Assembly: GCA_036927565.1 (NCBI GenBank)
Contig: JAYESD010000010.1
Span: 39,177,298-39,241,297, forward strand
Source of the DNA: Tuctoria greenei
Taxonomy: Eukaryota; Streptophyta; Magnoliopsida; Poales; Poaceae
Length of the DNA stretch: 64,000 bases
Reading direction: 5' to 3'
Shown: positions 58,352 through 64,000 of the stretch, piece by piece
Numbering within the stretch: position 1 is the stretch's first letter
Layout: every line of letters starts with the position of its first letter
Program-made: the position numbers and the translations under genes
Notes under the pieces: model-generated
Database searches by the model: none
What the model was told of the DNA's origin: nothing
The model's input: only the letters and a program-made list of their open reading frames with translations

Positions 58352-59856
58352 ATGACAGGATCACAAGCTGACGAGCTGGACTCGGAGAACATGACAAACA
58401 AGGAGCTACATGATAAATTTCACCAAATGATGGGTAAACAAGTGCAAGACGTGCTGAACAGATTTGGAGAGGCTATGGAGGAACTAGATGGCTTTGAGAA
58501 GACACTCGGCACCAAGCTGGAGGACAAGTTTAATGAGGTGCTCGCACATCTACCACCATCACCAGTTGCACCTATCACACCTCCGCAGCAGCAACAACAA
58601 CGACGCCGCCTTCCAAATCAAATGGGACGTGCACAACGTGTACCTCTCAATCATGACCAACATTATGGTGCCGCCGCTACTGCTGCTATTTGTGCGGCTT
58701 CTGCTACTACCGTTGATCAGTACCATGACTACGGGGGCGACTACGAGGATGATATTGCTTCACATCAGAACTACGTGCAACATCCCGATCATCCACACAT
58801 CTACAATCGAAATGGTAGGGCTGCACCACCCCCTCAGGTACGAGATAATGACCATGTCCCTAAGCTAAAATTGAATATTCCACCATTTGAGGGTTGATAC
58901 ATTCCTGATGTATATCTTACTTGGGAGTTAGAAACTGAACAACGGTTTACATGCTTACAATATCTCGAGGATAAACGTGTTGCTGCTGCTGTTTGTGAAT
59001 TCACTGGTTTTGCTTCTATTTGGTGGTCTGAACATTGTAGATTATATCATAATAATATCCCAACTACTTGGGCTGCTTTGAAAACTGCTATGTGTACTCG
59101 TCGGGTTCCACCATATTATCAACGTGAATTACTTCAAAAATTACAGCATTTAAGAAAAGAAAAAAATTTGTAGAGGGATATTATCAGGAATTACAAATTG
59201 GGTTGATTCGCTGTGGTATTATTGAGGATAATGAAGCTATGCTTGCATGCTTTATGGGTGGGTTAAACAGAGAAAGTCCAAACTATCTTAGCGTATAAGG
59301 AGTATAACAACATCACTCATTTATTCCATCTTGCTTGCAAAGCTGAACGTGAAGTGCAGGATCGACAGGCCATGGTGTGGAATAACATTTCTGCAGGTCG
59401 ATCTTCATCATGGACACCACATGCGTCTTCTACTTCCACATGTCCTACTGCACCACCGTCTACTTCAGCTGTCAACTCCAACCGCGATACAAGAAAACTG
59501 GCACCACCACCACCGTTTGCCAAGAGCACACCATCTCATCCCGCATAGAGCTCTTCATCCATGGCATCAACTAGGCAAACACATGATATTATATGTCGTT
59601 GTTGCAAGGGTGGAGGCCACTATGCGAGCTAATGCCCATCCAAGCGTGTGATGATTGTTACTTGAGGATGGTGGGTATGAGTCTGCTGGTGACTATGATG
59701 AGGAGACTTTGGCTCTTATTGCAAGTGAAGAACAGGGTGCTGCTGATTCTTAACAAGAAACACAGTACATGTCCACTGAAGATGCTGAGAGGTATGTAAG
59801 TTTAGTTGCTCAATGTGTTTTGAGTGTGCAGGTAACACATGCTGAGCAAAATCAGA
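58352..59856 (+). pseudogene. gag relic of element C
   Basis: ATG 58352 (MTGSQADELDSENMTNKELH). A coiled-coil-like N-terminus and a Gln/Ala/Tyr-rich linker lead to KLKLNIPPFEG, where TGA 58895-58897 ends the first open part. Beyond it the gag core (FTGFASIWWSEH), HLACKAEREVQDRQ, a Ser/Pro linker and the zinc knuckle CRCCKGGGHYAS*C can be followed through several stops and frame changes. Homologous to E1 and E2 gag but clearly another family. Confidence 0.8.
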
Positions 59857-60299
59857 GGCGGGACACCTTTGTCTCTATTACTTAGTCTTAATTAAACAAA
59901 CATAGCCAAATCTAACTCAAATTAGCTAAAGTAAGCTCAATATGATCAATTCTAGCTTGTTTAATCAATTCTAGTAAAAGAACGAAGTTTCAAACTAATC
60001 AATATTGCGAACAAATTCTATGTATTGTAGGGATCGGCGACGGAGGCTCAAACATCGTCGCCGTCATTACCGGAGCCTGGATTTACGCGCAGTGAGGACA
60101 TTTGCGGTTCAGGAGGTTGTAGAGGTGGTAGCGTGTTGCCCTCTTGTTCATTTTTTGACTTTGTATTGTGATGCGAGCACTTTGTGATATAAGTGTTGTA
60201 TCGATGTTGTTATGCTGTTATGTGATAATGTGTTGTATATGTTTGTTTCTGTGTTTCTGGCCATCGAGTCGGACAATATTTTATGTTTTTGGAAAAAAT

Positions 60300-60711
60300 A
60301 TAAAACCTTATTTGCGATGGCTTTTATACAGTACCGTCGCAAATAAAACCTCTATTACTTGTGACGGCTGTCTGGATCGTCGCAAATTAATGTCAATAAA
60401 TTGCAACGGTCGTGGATAGCTGTCGCAAATATGGTCTTTAATTGCGACGGCCTTCCCTGGCCGTTGCAAGTTATCGGACCTAGCCCACCTGCTGGGTCTG
60501 GGCCTTTATTTGCGACAGCCACGAAATACCGTCGCAAATTATCTTAATTGTGACGATGGCTGTCACAAATAAGTTAAATTGCGACAAAAAACGGGCCACA
60601 GTCGAAAACCGTCGCAAATAACGAAAACCGTCGCAAATAGCCTATTTGCGACAATTTTAAGCTTATTTGCAACGGCTTTGGCCATCACAAATGATCGGGA
60701 TCCCTGTGGTG
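60300..60711 (+). repeat. CACTA 3' subterminal repeats and terminus
   Basis: About eighteen copies of TTTGCGACGG or its complement CCGTCGCAAA (with CCATCACAAA-type variants) in both orientations within 400 bp, then CTGTGGTG at the end. Such inverted subterminal words are the binding sites of the CACTA accessory protein. TGG (60712-60714) would be the 3-bp target duplication. Confidence 0.85.
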
Positions 60712-61755
60712 TGGGTGACATCCAATGCCTCAGCTCCCAATTTTATATCATAAAGCCCAAAACCGTTTTGATAGCTTTGTTGAGTAAACTTACACTATGC
60801 ATATGAATGTACAAATTCACCCTATGTATTATGATAGATGATGATATTTTGCTTTGGCAAACCTACCACACAAGATCAAAACAACATAGGTGCAACTATT
60901 GGTAAATGGCATCAAATACTCAACTTTTCTGAGGGAAGTTATTCTATCATGACAAAACATCCACCATATAAAAATCATGAAATGAAAAGTAATACGTAAA
61001 TATCACTAGCATATGATCATATCACATTTTGAATAGTATGGCCTTTAGAATTATAGTGGTCTCCATTGTCATGATTCCATCATGATCCATGCTGCCATGC
61101 CTCCCTTCTTGTGGTCATCACAATCGCCACCATGCATGAATACATCTCCTTGAACATAAAAGAAGCTAATACAACTAGTTGCTACGAAATAAATTATAAG
61201 AGAGATCAAACATCGCAGGTCGACACGCAGATTGTTATACATTTATGTGATAACCTCAACCCGGTTGTGTTAAATTTGCAACACAAGCTGCATGAATATT
61301 ACGCGCAGATCATCACATCACATTAAGGCCATACCATTCACATCATTCTCTACAAAAACGAGTTAAGCATGGAACAATTTCTATCGTCAAACGACTCTAT
61401 GATATCACTATAGCAGACAACAATGATGGTCCGAGCCATTCATAATGCCTCAATTTTCAATGTGGTTGGTTATTTAGGAGAAGATTACGACACATGACTG
61501 TGGTCCGTTGGCTCAATCTGTTAGCTATGTACACAATTAGTTCCAATGGTGATTCCAGCCAAAAGGGATATGTTTCACACACACCAGAGAAGGAGCACAA
61601 ACTAACCCTTTAGTCATACAATCGCAATCTACTCTAACCAATTTCAAATCCCAAAAACTATGCAATAAAAATATATCGTATGAACATGTCTTCTTTAGAT
61701 CTCATCCACTAACAAGACCCAAATTAAAAAATACACAAGTCGGCTCTAATGCCGC
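60712..61755 (-). other. leader/internal sequence of an antisense copia-like element
   Basis: Lies left of the minus-strand LTR and primer-like site (CGGCATTAGAGCCG, about 61741-61754). AT-rich, with no intact gag reading. It appears to be the untranslated leader, cut at 60711 by the CACTA element. Confidence 0.45.
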
Positions 61756-62341
61756 TGTTGGTAAATTAGCGGTACGCTACTCTAGTAATTCTACCGCATC
61801 ACCCAGGCAACATGCGAATACAAAGGTCATACATCATTACCACTGGACGCACAGTGTAGCGGAAGATCTAATCCTAGATGCGCGTTGATATAGGGGAAGT
61901 AGATGATCACATTCGTCTACTTGTCCTCATCACAGCAATGGGTAGACGATCACGTTCATCTTGTTTACGTCTTCGTCACAGCAGCGAGTTGACGATGATG
62001 TTTCCGTAGCCGATCAACGCAACAATAGCAGTAGTGCCTCCACGGAGTCCACACATACGAGGAGGAATGCCGTGCGTTATTGTGCTAGCACCGCATGCGC
62101 GACAAGGGCTTCAGTGTGAGGTCTGGGAGGAATGGCGGCTAGGGCAGTCATGTGGTGGAGTAATGGGCCCCTAACCCTACCCCTCATATTTATAGGCGTA
62201 CTAATGGGCTTTTAGGTCGCAGGCCCATTAGTACCCTAATTGCTTATGAATCAAATATCAAACATGCCTTAATCCGAATTGTTATGATTGCCTCTTATGG
62301 ATATCACCAACAGATCCTTCATAAGCCCATGTCTTCCAACA
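61756..62341 (-). repeat. antisense LTR of a copia-like element
   Basis: 586 bp with ends TGTTGG...CCAACA. On the minus strand it starts TGTTGGAAGACATGGGC (62341), has a TATAAATA box at about 62193-62186, and ends at 61756 next to a diverged Met-tRNA primer site. The flanks show no 5-bp duplication, fitting a 5' LTR rather than a solo LTR. Confidence 0.65.
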
Positions 62342-63594
62342 CCATGACTCACCCTCTATTCCATTTATCATAGTTGGAACACATGACAATCATCATGAGG
62401 GAGCGGAACAAACACTACATTGAGTTTTTCGTGACTTCACTTGGCAGGGTGATAGGAGGTCTGTTCAGGACTATGTTCGTTCATGCAGTATATGTCAGCA
62501 AAATAAAGTATCCTCTCAACATCCAATAGGACTACTTTAGCCTTTGCCCGTTCCACAACATGTTTGGGAAGATGTGGCAATGGATTTCATTGAGGCTTTG
62601 CCTAAAGTCAATGGTAAATTAGTAATATTAACAGTGGTGGATCGATTTCATAATTTGCGCACTTTATACCTCTCGCTCATCCTTACACAGCTGAAACGGT
62701 GGCAAGAGCCTTCTTTGCATAACTCGTTCGACATCATGGGTTGCCATTAACAATTGTCTCAGATGGAGACACAATCTTCACCAGCAAAATTTGGCAAGAA
62801 CTATTCAAATTACAAGGCTACTCCTAAGCACGACAGTCAACCCACAAACGGACGGACAAGCAGAAGCTATGAATAAGGTGATTGCTATGTATCTACATGA
62901 GATAGACCTCGGTAGTGGATTCATTGGCTTTCTTGGGCCGAATTTTGTTATACTACCTTTTATCACTCGTCTCTAAAAACTACTCCATTCAACGTAGTTT
63001 ATGGACACGACCCTCCACCCCTTAAGCATATGACTAGGGCTCAGAAAGAATCCAGGTGGTGGAGAAAACATTGATAGACAGGGACATATTGTTAGAAGAA
63101 ATCAGGCAAAGACTGAATCAAGCTCAGCAACATGACAAGCATACTATGATGAAAATCACCGACCATTGGTATTAGAAAAAGATCAGTGGGTCTGGCTTAG
63201 ATTACATCATCGAACAACAACTGCATCGATGAGAGACCTAAAGCAAAGTTATCTCCTAGATTCTTTGGTCCATATAAAATTATTGATCGTATTGGGAAAG
63301 TTGCCTACAAATTGGAATTACCCCCACAAGCGAAATTAAACCCAATATTCCATGTGGGATTGTTGAAGAAATTCATGGGGAATCCTCCAACTGCTCTTCC
63401 TCCCTTGCCTGGACGAACGGTCACAATGCCTGAAGCATTCCTTCGCTCCGGACTTAATAGAGGTATTTGGAAAATTTAGTTCAATGGAATGTACAACCTA
63501 TCGCTAAAACTTCTTGGGAACTTGTTCATGCTTTCAAAAATCAGTTTCCTTCATTTAAGCTCGAAGATGAGCTTTTTCCTAAGGAGGGGAGAGA
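62342..63594 (+). pseudogene. Reina-like gypsy pol relic (integrase)
   Basis: Forward integrase of another gypsy lineage. A zinc-binding tail (CSICQQNK in a broken frame near 62490) is followed by LPVPQHVWEDVAMDFIEALP with the first catalytic Asp in VVDRF. A deletion or shift precedes VNPQTDGQAEAMNKVIAMYL, which holds the Glu. The C-terminal domain is in pieces (GPYKIID, KVAYKLELPPQAKLNPIFHV, LEDELF near 63570). There are many stops. The order and the DELF...GRDVM end next to the LTR are typical of Reina-type elements. Confidence 0.78.
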
Positions 63595-64000
63595 TGTCAT
63601 GTACGAGATCAAGTATCAACATCGTGCAAAGAATATCTGAGAAGGTTAGCTATATTCTGGAATTCGAGTTCTAGTCCTCTAATCGTTTAGGAAGATTTGT
63701 CAATAAAAAATCGACTCGATAAGTTGTAATCCTCGTCTGAGAGTCCTGTCGATGTTTGTACTTTCGACTCGTACCAAATACGACGCGCGTTCATCCTCGA
63801 GTTGGCCTATCTATAAAAACAAGGGAATTATACTGGTTCGAGCAAGGTGCCCTACATCCAGTTCGAGTGTCTCGCTCTCCTTTCGTTGAAAATGGGGAAG
63901 TTCTCTTATAAGCGAGAGGATGACAATCGGTGCCTTTTATAGTCCTTCCAGCCGGTGCTCTCCACTATCTCGCACCCTCCCTTATCTCCTCATAAATGGG
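63595..64000 (+). repeat. 3' LTR of Reina-like element, partial
   Basis: Begins TGTCATGTACGAG right after the purine tract AAGGAGGGGAGAGA. It contains a TATA-like CTATAAAAACAAGG near 63811 and continues past the window edge. Confidence 0.65.

Larger units (their letters stand above)
56162..59880 (+). mobile_element. gypsy element C (CRM-like), internally deleted
   Basis: Inserted in an intron of CACTA gene 2 with the target duplication CTTAG (56157-56161 and 59881-59885). LTR at 56162-57231, primer site TGGTATCAGA at about 57233, gag from 58352. At about 59856 gag passes directly into GCGGGACACCTTTGTCTCTA, which matches the last 24 bp of the LTR. Everything from protease to near the end of the 3' LTR has been removed. 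The LTR start again encodes the GPITRARA motif. Confidence 0.85.
52990..60171 (+). pseudogene. CACTA second gene (transposase-24/TNPA-like), about ten exons
   Basis: ATG 52990 (MSSKKGKKVAGTRG) right after an AG acceptor. Exons by splice signals: to 53145; 53226-about 53431; 53508-53697; 53786-53995; 54071-54238; 54304-54408; 54483-54594; 54670-about 54945; about 55971-56090; 60031-60171. Introns start GTAAGT, GTATGT, GTACGT or GTGAGT. The core matches plant transposase-24 (GVPPTPTQVWKRGH, FIAKSNRARGC), and a coiled coil (ESREQQQAQRADMEAQRA) follows. Stops at about 53913, 53956, 54556 and upstream of 54731, plus a damaged donor (ATAAGT) near 54943, make it non-functional. Such proteins bind the subterminal repeats of CACTA elements. 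Confidence 0.75.
39024..60711 (+). mobile_element. CACTA (En/Spm) transposon, left end missing, with nested insertions
   Basis: CACTA pieces: 39024-40002, 52072-54960, 55914-56161 and 59881-60711. They hold the end of a TNP2-type transposase gene, a second multi-exon gene of the plant transposase-24 type, and a 3' subterminal repeat array ending in CTGTGGTG at 60711. That is the complement of CACCACAG, a one-base variant of the CACTACA terminus. Insertions are element B (in a TNP2 exon), a MULE-like element and gypsy element C (both in introns of gene 2). The left terminus and the N-terminal half of TNP2 are absent. Confidence 0.85.

Overview
This is plant nuclear DNA, almost certainly from a grass (Poaceae). 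The window is dominated by nested plant transposable elements: Ty1/copia elements of the Sirevirus type, Ty3/gypsy elements, a CACTA DNA transposon and several MITEs. The reasons are the sirevirus hallmarks (palindromic words in the LTRs, several GGGGGAG purine tracts before the 3' LTR), initiator-Met tRNA primer sites (TGGTATCAGAGC), Stowaway- and Tourist-like MITEs, and small relics of 3'-5' exonuclease genes. I cannot name the species. There are no rRNA genes, bacterial-type operons or CRISPR arrays, and I see no host gene that is clearly intact.

Layout. 1-7168: 3' part of sirevirus-like element A (broken pol, palindrome-rich spacer, an extra third ORF, 3' LTR). 7169-20525: a gene-relic and MITE zone. 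It holds a mixed-orientation array of a roughly 340-bp repeat (9.1-11.3 kb) and two copies of a two-gene module. Each module pairs a DEDDy (WRN/RNase D-like) exonuclease relic with an unrecognised small acidic-tailed protein, and all four are broken. 20526-35196: interleaved gypsy elements with LTRs beginning TGATGAGGACATC, resembling the centromeric-retrotransposon (CRM) lineage. A forward element (E1) is split by an antisense element (E2), and E2 carries a solo LTR of another family. 35197-38420: repeat-like sequence with no gene.

39024-60711 is a CACTA transposon missing its left end. Its TNP2-like transposase gene is interrupted by a complete 12.07-kb sirevirus-like element B (40003-52071, target duplication GTCGA). 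Its second, multi-exon gene (transposase-24/TNPA-like) carries a long-TIR MULE-like element and a gypsy element C (56162-59880, target duplication CTTAG) in introns. Its 3' end is the array of TTTGCGACGG subterminal repeats at 60.3-60.7 kb. 60712-62341: antisense copia-like leader and LTR. 62342-64000: broken Reina-like gypsy integrase followed by the start of its 3' LTR.

How the parts relate. Most coding sequence is gag/pol of retroelements, and nearly all of it carries stops or frameshifts. The best preserved is element B: gag is open throughout, pol has two in-frame stops, ORF3 has one, and its two LTRs differ at about 25 sites by hand count. The most distinctive host-like signal is the duplicated exonuclease plus unknown-protein module at 11.4-18.5 kb. 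All similarity statements are from reading the sequence. No database search was run.
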